Program-made: the position numbers and the translations under genes
The notes under the pieces: generated by a model
Told to the model about the DNA's origin: nothing
The model's input: only the letters and a program-made list of their open reading frames with translations
The model's database searches: none
Assembly (NCBI RefSeq): GCF_020873895.1
Contig: NZ_JAHWGT010000030.1
Span: 1-64,000, forward strand
Reading direction: 5' to 3'
Source of the DNA: Streptomyces sp. DH12
Lineage (GTDB): Bacteria > Actinomycetota > Actinomycetes > Streptomycetales > Streptomycetaceae
DNA length: 64,000 nucleotides
Shown: piece after piece, positions 29,203-39,897 of the stretch
How the letters are laid out: every line of letters starts with the position of its first letter
How positions within the stretch are numbered: the stretch's first letter is position 1

Positions 29203-29715
29203 TCAGACGAGCTTGATCGAGTCACCCTCCACCGTGATCTCCGCGGCCGCCAGCGGTTCCGTCGCCGGACCCGCCTGCACGCTGCCGTCGGCCGCGTCGA
29301 ACCTGCTGCCGTGGCACGGGCAGTTGATCACCCCGTCGGTGACGTCCCCCACCGCGCATCCCCGGTGGGTGCACATCGCGGAGAAGGCCCGGAACTCGCC
29401 CGCCTTCGGCTGCGTGACGACGACGCCCCGGTCGCCGAAGACCCGGCCGCCGCCCTCCGGGATGTCCGACGTCCTCGCCAGGACCTGCCCCGCGCCGCCC
29501 CCGCCCCCGCCGTCGGCCCCGGCCGCGCTCCCGCCGCCCTGCGCCGGGCCGCTGCCCCCGGCGGGCGCGGCCGGCGCCGCCGCCTGCCCGCCGTCCGAAC
29601 CGGCACACGCCGTCAGGGCCACGGCGAGGCCCGCGCCCCCCGCCGCCGCCACGACGGTCCGCCGTGCCACCGTCCCGCCCGCGTCCCGTGCCGCCGCTCC
29701 GTCCGTCCTGGTCAT
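29203..29715 (-). CDS. Rieske [2Fe-2S] lipoprotein
   Basis: A 170-aa exported iron-sulfur protein. The N-terminus has a twin-Arg (VARRTVVAAAGG) and an LTAC lipobox near residue 37, so Tat export with lipid anchoring is likely. A Gly/Ala-rich spacer leads to the Rieske domain (~75-170) with both cluster motifs, CTHRGC and CPCHGS. Standalone Rieske lipoproteins of this kind are common in streptomycetes, and their electron partners are unknown. AAGGAA precedes ATG 29715. Confidence 0.87.
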   Translation of the reverse strand: MTRTDGAAARDAGGTVARRTVVAAAGGAGLAVALTACAGSDGGQAAAPAAPAGGSGPAQGGGSAAGADGGGGGGAGQVLARTSDIPEGGGRVFGDRGVVVTQPKAGEFRAFSAMCTHRGCAVGDVTDGVINCPCHGSRFDAADGSVQAGPATEPLAAAEITVEGDSIKLV

Positions 29716-29789
29716 GCGCCGTTCCTTCCACCTCGACACACCTGGATCCCCCAGGTCATGCGGAGGTACGTGACGCGGCGCCGACCCGT

Positions 29790-30403
29790 TCACCCACCCA
29801 GCGACGACCTGAGGAAGTCCAGCTCCAGACGCAGCTGGTTGCTCACCACCTCCTCCCGCGTCACCGCGTGCGCCACACCCGGCAGGGGCAGCACCGTGTG
29901 CGGCCGCCCGGCGGCGAGCAGCGCCGCGGAGAGCCGCAGGGTGTGCGCGGCGACCACGTTGTCGTCGGCCAGGCCGTGCACCAGCATCAGCGGCCGGGTC
30001 AGCCGGTGCGCCTCCGCCGGCAGGGACGACCGCGCGTAGTTGTCCGGCTCGACGTCGGGATGGCCGAGGAACCGCTCCTCCCAGTGCGTGTCGTACAACC
30101 GCCGGTCCGTCGGCGCGGCGCCCGCGACCGCGGCGTGGAACACGTCGGGCCGGCGCAGGACGGCCCCGATCGCGAGGTAGCCGCCGTACGACCACCCCCG
30201 CACCGCCACCCGCCCCAGGTCCAGCGCCGGCTGCCGTTCCGCCGCCGCGTGCAGCGCGTCGACCTGGTCCTCCAACGCCGGGCCCAACCGGTCGAGACCG
30301 TGAACCGGCCCGGCACCCCGAGGGAGAAGCGGCGGGTGCGGGCGAACGCGGCGGGGAAGTCGGGTAACGCCGGGGCGGCGTCCGAAGCGGTGCTCTCAGT
30401 CAT
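29790..30403 (-). pseudogene. S9 prolyl oligopeptidase remnant with internal deletion
   Basis: The gene starts normally at ATG 30403 (MTESTASDAAP, FPAAFARTRRFSLGVPGRF). At about 30295 it jumps, out of frame, into the C-terminal catalytic part of the same family: GPALEDQVDALHAAAERQP, then the nucleophile motif GWSYGGY, the acid HGLADDN and the histidine GVAHAVT. About 500 residues, the whole beta-propeller, are missing. The remaining catalytic residues are intact but there is no continuous frame from the start. An abortive product or a short C-terminal peptide are the only options. Confidence 0.7.
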
Positions 30404-30546
30404 GGGCGCAGCATGACAGGGAGTGCCGACGGACGGGGCGATGAGGAGCGCCGCCTGTGGAGAACCCGATCGATGCGACCCGGGGTCCCTCCCGGGCCTA
30501 CGTCTTTTCGATGACCTCGAACTCCGGCGACTCCTCCTCCGTCCGA

Positions 30547-30591
30547 CCGCACCGAGGGGAGCCGGGACCACCCCGGCTCCCCTCGGTGCGG
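30547..30591. terminator. Strong terminator downstream of xylanase gene
   Basis: A perfect 20-bp stem (30547-30566 with 30572-30591) with a 5-nt loop lies 17 bp after the xlnA stop. It ends the minus-strand xylanase transcript and insulates the peptidase remnant. Confidence 0.85.
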
Positions 30592-30608
30592 GGAGTCCCC
30601 GCAGCGGA

Positions 30609-32244
<1,636 letters not shown>

Positions 32245-32245
32245 T

Positions 32246-32268
32246 GGTTTCGAAGGGGTTTCGGAACC
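32246..32268. promoter_or_regulatory. Candidate LacI-type operator upstream of xlnA
   Basis: A 23-bp imperfect palindrome (8 of 11 pairs match) lies one base upstream of the xlnA -35. It contains CGAAGGGGTTTCG (32251-32263), sharing CGAA-N4-TTTCG with the site in the ABC-operon leader (37543-37555). Confidence 0.55.
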
Positions 32269-32632
32269 CCGGTGCTTCGGATCAATCGCCGAATGATTCC
32301 GCAGGTGTCCTCAGTCGAGAAGCGTTCGCCGCGGAGGGTGTCTGACCTGCGTCGATCGGTGCGGTGGACGCGCCCGTCGAAACGGGCACACCGAGAAGTG
32401 CGGGCTCGGATGGCGAACTCCCGCGGAGGCGGCGGGCCACTCGTGCGCGGGGATTCCTCGGTGCGCTTACCGGGCTTCGGCATCCCTTGCCGGGTGGTGG
32501 GACCGCTGAATGTGGGCGTGTGACGGGGCGCCTTATCCGTATGTGCTTTTACGGCCAGGCGTTTTCCTGCGGCGTGTCGGCCGGGAGTTTCCCGCCCGGT
32601 CGGCTTCCGCTGCCGGGGGCACGCGGGTGGCA
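32269..32632. other. Intergenic region between xlnA promoter and GH43 gene end
   Basis: No gene is recognised in these 364 bases. A 6-bp hairpin with a CGAA loop (32372-32387) could end the minus-strand lacI-GH3-GH43 transcript. A TTCGG-N8-CCGAA repeat lies at 32276-32293. Confidence 0.35.
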
Positions 32633-34120
32633 TCAAGCGGTGGGCGCCTCCCGCCGGTGTCGCGGCTGCCCGGACGGTGCCCGCCGGTGCGGATACGTGA
32701 TGTCGAACCATGCGAAGTGGGCTCGGCCGGTGGACGGGCGGCCGTTGGACGTGGCGTGGACGCCGAGCTGGACGCCGGTGAACAGCGGAGTGAGGAAGGT
32801 CGCTTCGACGGCGGCCAGGTCCTGCCAGACGCCGCCGGGTACCGCGTAGCGGAAGGTGTGGCTGAAGCCGCGGATGCGGACTCCCAGACGAAGAGGGCCC
32901 GGGCGGACGGGAGCGCCGGCCAGGACGTCGGGCCCGTGACGGAGGTCGAGTCCTTCCGTGGTGCGAAGGAGGAGGAGGTGGGAGTCGTCGTCGAGGATGA
33001 CGGCGAGGCCGGCCTGCTCGCCCGGTGCGGCCGGGGTGAAGCGCAGTTCGGTGGACACGTCGCAGTCGGGTTGCTCCTGGGGGCGCGCCAGGAGGGACGG
33101 GACGGTGCGTTCGCCGAGGCGTTCGGGGCGGAGCCGGAGGCGGAGCCCGTCGCCGGTGGTCCAGAACGGCGCGCGCGGGGTGCGCAGGGTGCTCCAGTCG
33201 GCGGAGAGGGTGGCGAAGTCGTCGTGGAGACCATGGCGCGGGCTCGTGTGGCCGACCGGGGAGAAGACCGGCCAGCCGTCGCTCCAGGTGACCCGGCTGA
33301 GGAAGGTCTCGCGGCCGATGGCGGAGCCCGGGCGGACGCCCAGGAGGACGGCCCTCCAGTCGCCGTGCGGGGTTCGGACGAGGTCGGCGTGCCCGGTGCA
33401 GGTGACCGGGCCCGTGGCCGGAGGCAGCACCGGGTTGCCGGGGGCGCCTTCGTACGGGCCGGTCACGTGGTCGGCGCGGGCGGCCACCACGCTGTGGTCC
33501 GCCTCGGTGCCGCCCTCCGCGGTGAGCAGGAGGAAGGAGCCGTCGACCCGGTAGAGGTGTGGCGCCTCCGACCAGCGGGCGCCCGGCCGGCTGCCGGACC
33601 ACAGGACGTACTCCGATCCCGTGAGGCATCGCTCGCGGGGCAGGTACTCGCGCATCCAGATCTCGGTCCGGCCGGCGGCCTCGTCCAGGACGCGGGCGGC
33701 GGTGAACCAGGCACGGCCGTCGCCGCCCGGCCCGTCGTCGAAGAACAGCGACGGGTCGAAACCCTCGCCCTCCAGCCAACGCGGGTCCGACCACGGCCCC
33801 GCCGGATCGGTCGCCGTGACGACGAAATGGCCGGGGCCGTCCATCAGCGTGCAGACGAGATGGAAGACCCCGTCATGGTGCCTGATCGTGGGCGCGAACA
33901 GGCCGCGTGACGGCCCACACCCGTCGAGGTCGAGCTGGGAGGGCCGGTCGAGCGCGGAGCCGAGCCGCCGCCAGTCCACGAGATCGCGGCTGTGGAACAC
34001 GGGAAGGCCGGGAAACCATTCGAAGCTGGACGTCACCAGGTAGTAGTCCCCTCCCACCCGGCAGACGGACGGGTCGGGCCGGAACCCGGGCAGCACGGGG
34101 TCACCGAACGGCGCGGTCAC
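32633..34120 (-). CDS. GH43 beta-xylosidase/arabinofuranosidase
   Basis: A 495-aa glycosidase with no signal peptide, so it probably acts inside the cell on imported xylo-oligosaccharides. The five-bladed propeller (~1-300) shows the GH43 acids: base D16 (FRPDPSV), D122 (EGFDPSLFF) and acid E185 (WSEAPHLY). The C-terminal ~310-495 is the beta-sandwich typical of XynB-type GH43 enzymes. The GTG start at 34120 overlaps the GH3 stop (GTGA), giving translational coupling. It is the last gene of the lacI-GH3-GH43 operon. Xylosidase versus arabinosidase preference cannot be decided here. Confidence 0.9.
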   Translation of the reverse strand: MTAPFGDPVLPGFRPDPSVCRVGGDYYLVTSSFEWFPGLPVFHSRDLVDWRRLGSALDRPSQLDLDGCGPSRGLFAPTIRHHDGVFHLVCTLMDGPGHFVVTATDPAGPWSDPRWLEGEGFDPSLFFDDGPGGDGRAWFTAARVLDEAAGRTEIWMREYLPRERCLTGSEYVLWSGSRPGARWSEAPHLYRVDGSFLLLTAEGGTEADHSVVAARADHVTGPYEGAPGNPVLPPATGPVTCTGHADLVRTPHGDWRAVLLGVRPGSAIGRETFLSRVTWSDGWPVFSPVGHTSPRHGLHDDFATLSADWSTLRTPRAPFWTTGDGLRLRLRPERLGERTVPSLLARPQEQPDCDVSTELRFTPAAPGEQAGLAVILDDDSHLLLLRTTEGLDLRHGPDVLAGAPVRPGPLRLGVRIRGFSHTFRYAVPGGVWQDLAAVEATFLTPLFTGVQLGVHATSNGRPSTGRAHFAWFDITYPHRRAPSGQPRHRREAPTA

Positions 34121-36336
34121 GGAACCGGGACGGTCTCGACCGGCACGGACAGCACCCGGTCGTCCGCCGGGTGGCGTACGGGACCGTGCAGGGTGAAGGA
34201 GCCGCGGAGCGGAAGGTCCCCGCTGGACCGCCCGACGGCCACGCCGATCTCCCCGGGCTCCACCCTCCTGCGCAGGTCGACCCCGGTGAAGGAGGTCCGG
34301 TCGGCGTGGACGGTGAAGGTGACCCGGGCGGCCGCGCCCGGCCGCAGCTCGACCCTGCAGAACCCGGCGAGCCACCGCTGCGGCCGGACGACGGACGCCT
34401 CGGGGTCCGAGAGGTACAGCTGGACCACCTCCGTCCCGGCCACCTCACCGACGTTGCGCACGGTGGCCGCGACGCGGACGGCGCCGTCCGTCGCGGCGAC
34501 GGGATCCACCGTCAGCTCCGAGAGGTCGAAGCCGGTCCAGCTCAGCCCGTGTCCGAAGGGGAACAGCGGGGTCGGGTCCACCGAGCTCCAGTCGGTGTGC
34601 CCGCCGAGTCTGGAGTGCAGGTAGGTGCCGGGCTGGCCGCCGACCCGGCGGGGGACGGAGACGGGCAGCCGCCCGGTCGGTTCCGCGGCCCCGCTGATGA
34701 TCCGGGCCAGCGCCGTCCCGCCCTCCTCGCCGGGGAAGAACGCCTGGATCACGGCCGACGCCCGTTCGGCCAGCGAGCCGAGCGCGTACGGCCGTCCGGA
34801 GACGAGGACCAGTACGGTCGGCACTCCGGAGTCCAGCACGGCGGAGGCGAGTGCGGCCTGGTCGCCGGGCAGGTCGAGGGTCTCGGCGTCGCAGCCCTCT
34901 CCGGAGCTGCCCCGGCCGAACATGCCGGCCCGGTCCCCGAGTACCAGCACGTGTACGTCCGGATCGTCCGCGGTGACCGTGAACCCGGCAGCGGTGAGCG
35001 CCTCGCCGAGGGTCGGGATCTCCAACCCGAGGTCACCGGGGAGCGCGACGTGGTTGGGGAAGGAGTAGCAACCGAGGAAGGACTGCGGGTCGTCGGCGTA
35101 CGGCCCGCTGACCGCGACCCGGCACGGCCGCAGCGGCAGGACGCCGTCGTTGGCGAGCAGCACGGTGGACTTCTCGGCCAGAAGCCTGGCCAGCGCCCGG
35201 TTCTCCGGCGGGTCGAGGTCGACCGGCTCCGGCTTGAGGGGTTCCCAGTCGGGATCGAGCAGGCCGAGCTCGGCCTTCTGGCGCAGCACCCGTTCCGCGG
35301 CGCGGTCGACGAGCGCCTCGGGTACCTCTCCCGACCGCACGAGCTTCGTCAGCGGCTCGCCGTAGCAGCGGGCCGTGGGCAGCTCGACGTCGATTCCGGC
35401 GGTCAGTGCCAGCGCGCCGGCCGCGCCGCGCGACCCGGCGACGCCGTGCCGGGTCTCCAGGAAGGAGACGGCGTAGTAGTCGGCGACGACCACCCCTCCG
35501 AAGCCGAGCTCACCCCTGAGGAGATCGGTCAGCAGTCGTTCGTCGGCGGCCACCGGGACGCCGTCCACGTCGGTGTAGCTGTTCATCACCGACCGGGCGC
35601 CGCCCTCCCGCAGCGCCCGCACGAAGGGCTCGACCAGCACGTCGGCGAACTCGCGCGGCCCCGAGGCGACCGGGGCCATGTTCCGGCCGCCGCGTGAGGC
35701 CGAGTACCCGGCGAAGTGCTTGAGCGTCGCCACGATCCCGGCGCTCTGCAGGCCCTGCACATAGGCGGTGCCGATCGCTCCGACGAGGTAGGGATCCTCC
35801 CCGATGCACTCCTCGGTCCTTCCCCACCGGTAGTCGCGGACCACGTCGAGGACCGGGGCCAGCCCCTGGTGGACGCCCACCCGCCGCATCCCCTCGCCGA
35901 TGGCGGCGGCCATCCGGCGCACGAGGCCGGGATCGAAGGACGCCCCCCAGGCCAGCGGCCCGGGAAAGACCGTGGCCCCGAACGTCATGAACCCGGTCAG
36001 GCACTCCTCGTGGGCGACCGCCGGTATCCCGAACCGGCCGGCTTCGGCCACCTGCCGCTGGAGCGAGGCCAGTCGCTCCATCCCGGCTTCCGCGGTGATC
36101 GGGGCGGTTCCGTAGACCCGGGTGAGCTGGCCGAGCCCGTGGGCGACGATGTCGTCGAGGCCGGGCGCGGACTCACCGGAGTCGTCCTCCATCGGCGCGA
36201 CAGGCGCTCCCGGATCGGAGGGCAGCGCCCAGTAGCCGGTGAGCTGCCCCGCCTTCTCCTCCAGTGTCATCCGTCCCAGCAGATCGGCGACGCGTACGGA
36301 CGCGGGCAGGCGGGGGTCACGCCAGGGCTCGGTCAA
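34117..36336 (-). CDS. GH3 beta-xylosidase/beta-glucosidase
   Basis: A 739-aa cytosolic glycosidase (no signal peptide). It has the N-terminal GH3 barrel with KHF (K206-H207) and nucleophile D286 (VVVADYYAV), the second alpha/beta domain (~375-560), and a C-terminal fibronectin-like domain (~600-730). It would release xylose or glucose from short imported oligosaccharides. It starts with TTG at 36336, supported by AGGAG 8 bases upstream, only 9 bp after the lacI stop. Co-transcribed with GH43. The xylan context favours beta-xylosidase. Confidence 0.9.
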   Translation of the reverse strand: MTEPWRDPRLPASVRVADLLGRMTLEEKAGQLTGYWALPSDPGAPVAPMEDDSGESAPGLDDIVAHGLGQLTRVYGTAPITAEAGMERLASLQRQVAEAGRFGIPAVAHEECLTGFMTFGATVFPGPLAWGASFDPGLVRRMAAAIGEGMRRVGVHQGLAPVLDVVRDYRWGRTEECIGEDPYLVGAIGTAYVQGLQSAGIVATLKHFAGYSASRGGRNMAPVASGPREFADVLVEPFVRALREGGARSVMNSYTDVDGVPVAADERLLTDLLRGELGFGGVVVADYYAVSFLETRHGVAGSRGAAGALALTAGIDVELPTARCYGEPLTKLVRSGEVPEALVDRAAERVLRQKAELGLLDPDWEPLKPEPVDLDPPENRALARLLAEKSTVLLANDGVLPLRPCRVAVSGPYADDPQSFLGCYSFPNHVALPGDLGLEIPTLGEALTAAGFTVTADDPDVHVLVLGDRAGMFGRGSSGEGCDAETLDLPGDQAALASAVLDSGVPTVLVLVSGRPYALGSLAERASAVIQAFFPGEEGGTALARIISGAAEPTGRLPVSVPRRVGGQPGTYLHSRLGGHTDWSSVDPTPLFPFGHGLSWTGFDLSELTVDPVAATDGAVRVAATVRNVGEVAGTEVVQLYLSDPEASVVRPQRWLAGFCRVELRPGAAARVTFTVHADRTSFTGVDLRRRVEPGEIGVAVGRSSGDLPLRGSFTLHGPVRHPADDRVLSVPVETVPVP

Positions 36337-36345
36337 GGGGGTCTC

Positions 36346-37359
36346 CTAGCGACGAGGCGGGGCGGTGGAGAGTCGGACCTTCAGCTCGGTCGAGAGCTCC
36401 ATCCGGGGGCTGACCAGGGGCTGGCGTTCCAGAAGCTGGAAGAGTGTGCGGGCGGCGAGCCGGCCCATCTCCTCCAGCGGCTGACGCACCGTCGTCAGCG
36501 GAGGCGACAGCCACTCGCACATCGGCAGGTCGTCGAAGCCGACCACGCTGAGGTCCCGCGGGATGCTCAAGCCGCGCTGCCGGGCGGCCTCGTACACGCC
36601 CATCGCCTGCTGGTCGCTGCCGGCGAAGACGGCGGTCGGCGGCTCGGGCAGGTCGAGCAGTTCCCGGGCGCGCCGGAACCCGCCCTCGTGCTGGAAGTCG
36701 CCGAACCGGATCAGGTCGCGGTCCACCTCGATCCCGGCCCGCTCCAGGGCGGCCCGGTAGCCGTCGATGCGGGCCTGGCTGCAGAGCATCTCCCTGCGCC
36801 CGCCGATCGCGGCGATCCGGCGGTGTCCCATCTCCAGCAGGTGCTCGGTGGCGGCGAGACCGCCCGCCCAGTTGGTCGCGCCGATGCTCGGCACGCCGTT
36901 GCCCGGCAGGTCGATCGGGTCGATGACGACCAGCGCCACCCCGGCCCGTTCGACCTGGGCGCGCTGGGCCTGGGTGACCGAGGCGGTGACGAGGATGACT
37001 CCGTCGCTGTGGTGCAGGACCGGCAGCGCGGCCCAGCTCGACGGGGTCGCCTCGCCCGGCGGGACGAGCGAGACGACGGTGCCGACGCTCCGTTGGGCGC
37101 ACTCGGCCTCGACGCCGCGCAGTATCTCCACCGCCCAGGCGCTGTCCAGACCGCCGATGATCAGGTCGACCAGGCCCGACCTGCGGGCCCTGCCCTGCCG
37201 GCCGGGCGGGAGGTAGTTGTGGGATCGCAGCAGGGTCTCGATCCGTTCGCGTGTCGAGGACGCGACATCGGAGCGACCGTTGATCACCTTGGACACGGTG
37301 GCCTGGGAGACCCCCGCCTCCGCGGCGATGACGGCAAGGGTCGGACGCTGCTCGCTCAC
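36346..37359 (-). CDS. LacI-family repressor of the xylan locus
   Basis: A 337-aa regulator with a LacI helix-turn-helix at ~5-55 (LAVIAAEAGVSQATVSKVINGR) and a sugar-binding core (~60-330). The GTG at 37359 follows GAGGAGA. It is the first gene of the minus-strand operon and is divergent from the ABC operon. CGMA-N4-TTTCG sites lie at its own transcription start and in the ABC leader, so it should repress both sides until a xylo-oligosaccharide or xylose binds. This is analogous to CebR/BxlR regulators of Streptomyces. Confidence 0.92.
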   Translation of the reverse strand: MSEQRPTLAVIAAEAGVSQATVSKVINGRSDVASSTRERIETLLRSHNYLPPGRQGRARRSGLVDLIIGGLDSAWAVEILRGVEAECAQRSVGTVVSLVPPGEATPSSWAALPVLHHSDGVILVTASVTQAQRAQVERAGVALVVIDPIDLPGNGVPSIGATNWAGGLAATEHLLEMGHRRIAAIGGRREMLCSQARIDGYRAALERAGIEVDRDLIRFGDFQHEGGFRRARELLDLPEPPTAVFAGSDQQAMGVYEAARQRGLSIPRDLSVVGFDDLPMCEWLSPPLTTVRQPLEEMGRLAARTLFQLLERQPLVSPRMELSTELKVRLSTAPPRR

Positions 37360-37399
37360 CTTGTCTCCTCTGCGTGGTCGCCGGGTCGGCGACAGGTAC

Positions 37400-37412
37400 C
37401 GCAAACTTTTCG
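37400..37412. promoter_or_regulatory. LacI operator at the lacI transcription start
   Basis: CGCAAACTTTTCG matches its own reverse complement at 10 of 13 positions and lies across the predicted lacI transcription start near 37409. It resembles the perfect site at 37543-37555, implying autoregulation. Confidence 0.6.
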
Positions 37413-37415
37413 ATG

Positions 37416-37445
37416 AGTCTCCGGTCGGTGTGGCCGACCTGTCAA
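37416..37445 (-). promoter_or_regulatory. lacI promoter
   Basis: On the minus strand TTGACA (37445-37440) is followed after 18 bp by GAGACT (37421-37416). The -35 is perfect and the -10 is weak. It is divergent from the ABC promoter. Confidence 0.55.
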
Positions 37446-37486
37446 GCAGAAGTGCAGCTGTTCTTCAGGGAGTTCGGTGACAGGTC

Positions 37487-37515
37487 TTGACCGTGCAGCC
37501 CTGCGTTCCTAGTTT
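37487..37515 (+). promoter_or_regulatory. Promoter of the xylan ABC/hydrolase operon
   Basis: TTGACC (37487-37492) and TAGTTT (37510-37515) are separated by 17 bp. The expected start near 37522 places the operator at about +20 to +35, where a bound repressor would block elongation. Confidence 0.7.
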
Positions 37516-37541
37516 GTGGCAGCACGGAATTCGAGAGTGTT

Positions 37542-37556
37542 TCGAAAAATTTTCGA
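37542..37556. promoter_or_regulatory. LacI operator in the ABC operon leader
   Basis: TCGAAAAATTTTCGA is a perfect 15-bp palindrome (7-1-7) in the 5' leader, 30 bp before the start codon. It is strikingly AT-rich for this genome. Confidence 0.75.
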
Positions 37557-37586
37557 CTATCGGCCTTACCCCACCTCGGAGGTCCC

Positions 37587-38879
37587 ATGGCCAGCTCTCC
37601 CCCGAGTCGACGACGCTTCCTGGCGCTCTCGGGCCTCACCGCACTGTCCGTCCCGCTGGCCGCGGCCTGCGGCGGTGGAGGCTCCGACGGGCAGCAGGCG
37701 GCCGACGGCAAGGTGACCTTCGCGTGGTGGAACATCGCCACGACGGAACCCGGCAGGTCCCTCTTCCCGCAGATCTCCTCGGCGTTCACGACCGCCCACC
37801 CGAACATCAGGATCGAGACGACCTCGTTGGAGAACGAGGCGTTCAAGTCCAAGCTGGCCGCCACGACCTCGTCCGGCAGGCTCCCCGACGTCTTCCAGAC
37901 CTGGGGCGGCGGCGTGCTGCGGCAGCAGGTCGACGCGGGGTTGGTCGAGGACATCACCGACGCGTTCGACTGGTCGTCCGACCTGACCCCCGTGTCGCTG
38001 CAGGCCTATCAGGTGGAGGGCCGCACCTACGGGGTGCCCTACGACATCGGCATGGTCGGCTTCTGGTACAACAAGAAGCTCTTCGCCAGGGCCGGGATCA
38101 CCGCGCCGCCGGCCACCTGGACCGACCTCCTGGACGACGTGCGGAAGTTGAAGGCGGCGGGCGTCACCCCGATCGCCCTCGCTGGCAAGGAGAAGTGGCC
38201 GGGCCACTACTACTGGGCCTACCTCGCGATGCGCGTCGCGGGCCTCCCCGCGCTGCAGCAGGCCGCGGCCGCCAAGGACTTCACCGGCGCGGGCTTCGTC
38301 CAGGCCGGTGCCCACCTCAAGGAGCTGGTCGACCTCCGGCCGTTCCAGGCGGCCTTCCTCGGCGCCGGCTACGGCACCCCGGGCGGCCAGGCCGCGACCA
38401 TGGGCAACGGCAAGGCCGCCATGGAGCTGATGGGGCAGTGGGCGCCGTCGGTGCAGGAGGACGCGGGTGCCGGCCTCGGAGCGGACCTGGGTTTCTTCCC
38501 CTTCCCGACGGTCGACGGCGGAGCCGGCCGGGCCACCGAGGTGTTCGGTGGCGGCGGCGGCTTCGCGCTGCGCAAGGGCGCCCCGAAGGAGGCGCTGGAC
38601 TTCCTGCGGTTCCTCGTCCTGGACAACCAGTCCAAGCTGCTGGCCTCCGACGGCTACCTGCCGGTGGTCAAGGGCGCGGAACGCCTGCTCACCGACGCAG
38701 ACAGGAAGGTGGTGGCCGACAGCCTGGTCAAGGCGACGGGCTTCCAGCTCTTCCTCGACCAGGCCTACCCGCCGGCGGTCGGCCAGGAGGTCAACGACAG
38801 CGTCGCCGACCTCATCGCGGGCAGGAAGACGCCCGAGCAGGTCACCCGGTCGATCACCGAGGCTGCGAAGAGTGCCTAG
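37587..38879 (+). CDS. ABC sugar-binding lipoprotein (xylo-oligosaccharide type)
   Basis: A 430-aa extracellular solute-binding protein (family 1). A twin-arginine signal (SRRRFLALSG) and lipobox LAAAC near residue 28 give a lipid-anchored product. The mature part has the usual aromatic substrate pocket residues (VTFAWWNIAT, FQTWGGG, YGVPYDIG). It captures oligosaccharides for the two permeases that follow. ATG 37587 has CGGAGG (37577-37582). It is the first gene of a nine-gene operon of xylan enzymes, so xylo- or arabinoxylo-oligosaccharides are the probable ligands (BxlE-like). Confidence 0.92.
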   Translation: MASSPPSRRRFLALSGLTALSVPLAAACGGGGSDGQQAADGKVTFAWWNIATTEPGRSLFPQISSAFTTAHPNIRIETTSLENEAFKSKLAATTSSGRLPDVFQTWGGGVLRQQVDAGLVEDITDAFDWSSDLTPVSLQAYQVEGRTYGVPYDIGMVGFWYNKKLFARAGITAPPATWTDLLDDVRKLKAAGVTPIALAGKEKWPGHYYWAYLAMRVAGLPALQQAAAAKDFTGAGFVQAGAHLKELVDLRPFQAAFLGAGYGTPGGQAATMGNGKAAMELMGQWAPSVQEDAGAGLGADLGFFPFPTVDGGAGRATEVFGGGGGFALRKGAPKEALDFLRFLVLDNQSKLLASDGYLPVVKGAERLLTDADRKVVADSLVKATGFQLFLDQAYPPAVGQEVNDSVADLIAGRKTPEQVTRSITEAAKSA

Positions 38880-39897
38880 CTCCGTGGCCCCCCCGACCGA
38901 GAACCCGACCGAGGGCCCGACCGAGGGCCCGGCCGAGGAGCGCCCCAGGGGCGACGCGACCGTGCAGCCGCCCGCGCCGGCCCGGTCGCTCCCGCGCGAG
39001 CTGCGAAGCTGGGCGGCGACCGCCTGGTTCCTCGTCCCGGCGCTGGCGCTCTTCCTCGCCTTCGTCCTCGCCCCGATCGCCGTCGCCGTCCACACCAGCT
39101 TCTTCAGCTGGGGCGGCGTCGGCCCCATGGACGACTTCGTCGGCCTGGCGAACTACACCAGGCTCCTCGCCGACGAGGTGTTCCTCGGCGACCTGGGGCG
39201 CGGGCTGTACCTGATCGTCCTGTCGATCACGGTGCAGCTGCCCTTCGCACTGCTCACCGCGGTCCTCCTCAACCAGAAGCTGCGCGGCCGGGCCGTCTAC
39301 CGCATGCTGTTCTTCGCGCCGTACGTCCTCTCCGAGGTGGTCACGGCGGTCCTCTTCACCATGGTCTTCCTTCCCGGCGACGGCATGGCCGACCACCTCG
39401 CCGGCGCCCTCGGCCTGGAGGGACTGCGGGGCAAGTGGCTCGCCGACCCCTCGACGGTCATGCCGACCCTGTTCGTGGTCATGACCTGGAAGTACTTCGG
39501 CTTCCACATGATGCTCTTCCTCGCCGGGCTGCAGGGCATCCCGCGCGAGGTCCTCGACGCCGCCTCCATCGACGGCGCCGGCGCCTGGCAGCGGTTCCGG
39601 TACGTGACGCTGCCCCTGCTCGGCCCGACGATCCGGATCAGCGTCTTCCTCTCGGTCATCGGGGCCATCCAGCTCTTCGACCTCGTCTGGGTCATGACCG
39701 CGGGCGGGCCCAACCACTCCTCCGAGACGATGGCGATCTCGATGTTCCAGTACGGGTTCAAGCGCTACCAGGTCGGCTACGCCAGCGCGATCAGCGTGGT
39801 GCTGTTCATGATCAGCCTGGTCTTCTCCCTCTTCTACCAGCGCTACGTGCTCCGCCGTGACCTGAGCGGGGCCGTCACCACGGGAGGTGGCCGATGA
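38872..39897 (+). CDS. ABC sugar transporter permease (MalF-type)
   Basis: A 341-aa inner-membrane permease with six predicted helices after a Pro/Glu-rich cytoplasmic head (~1-40) containing ENPTEGPTEGPAEE-like short repeats. The EAA loop that docks the ATPase is visible (EVLDAASIDGAGAWQRF). The GTG at 38872 overlaps the end of the binding-protein gene by 8 bp; GTG 38884 is an alternative. It pairs with the next permease. The operon encodes no ATPase, so a shared MsiK-type ATPase is expected elsewhere. Confidence 0.9.
   Translation: MPSSVAPPTENPTEGPTEGPAEERPRGDATVQPPAPARSLPRELRSWAATAWFLVPALALFLAFVLAPIAVAVHTSFFSWGGVGPMDDFVGLANYTRLLADEVFLGDLGRGLYLIVLSITVQLPFALLTAVLLNQKLRGRAVYRMLFFAPYVLSEVVTAVLFTMVFLPGDGMADHLAGALGLEGLRGKWLADPSTVMPTLFVVMTWKYFGFHMMLFLAGLQGIPREVLDAASIDGAGAWQRFRYVTLPLLGPTIRISVFLSVIGAIQLFDLVWVMTAGGPNHSSETMAISMFQYGFKRYQVGYASAISVVLFMISLVFSLFYQRYVLRRDLSGAVTTGGGR

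Noticed and set aside
20593-30403. Secondary metabolite gene cluster
   Set aside because: No polyketide synthase, peptide synthetase, terpene cyclase or RiPP enzyme is present; the regulators and exporters here stand alone.
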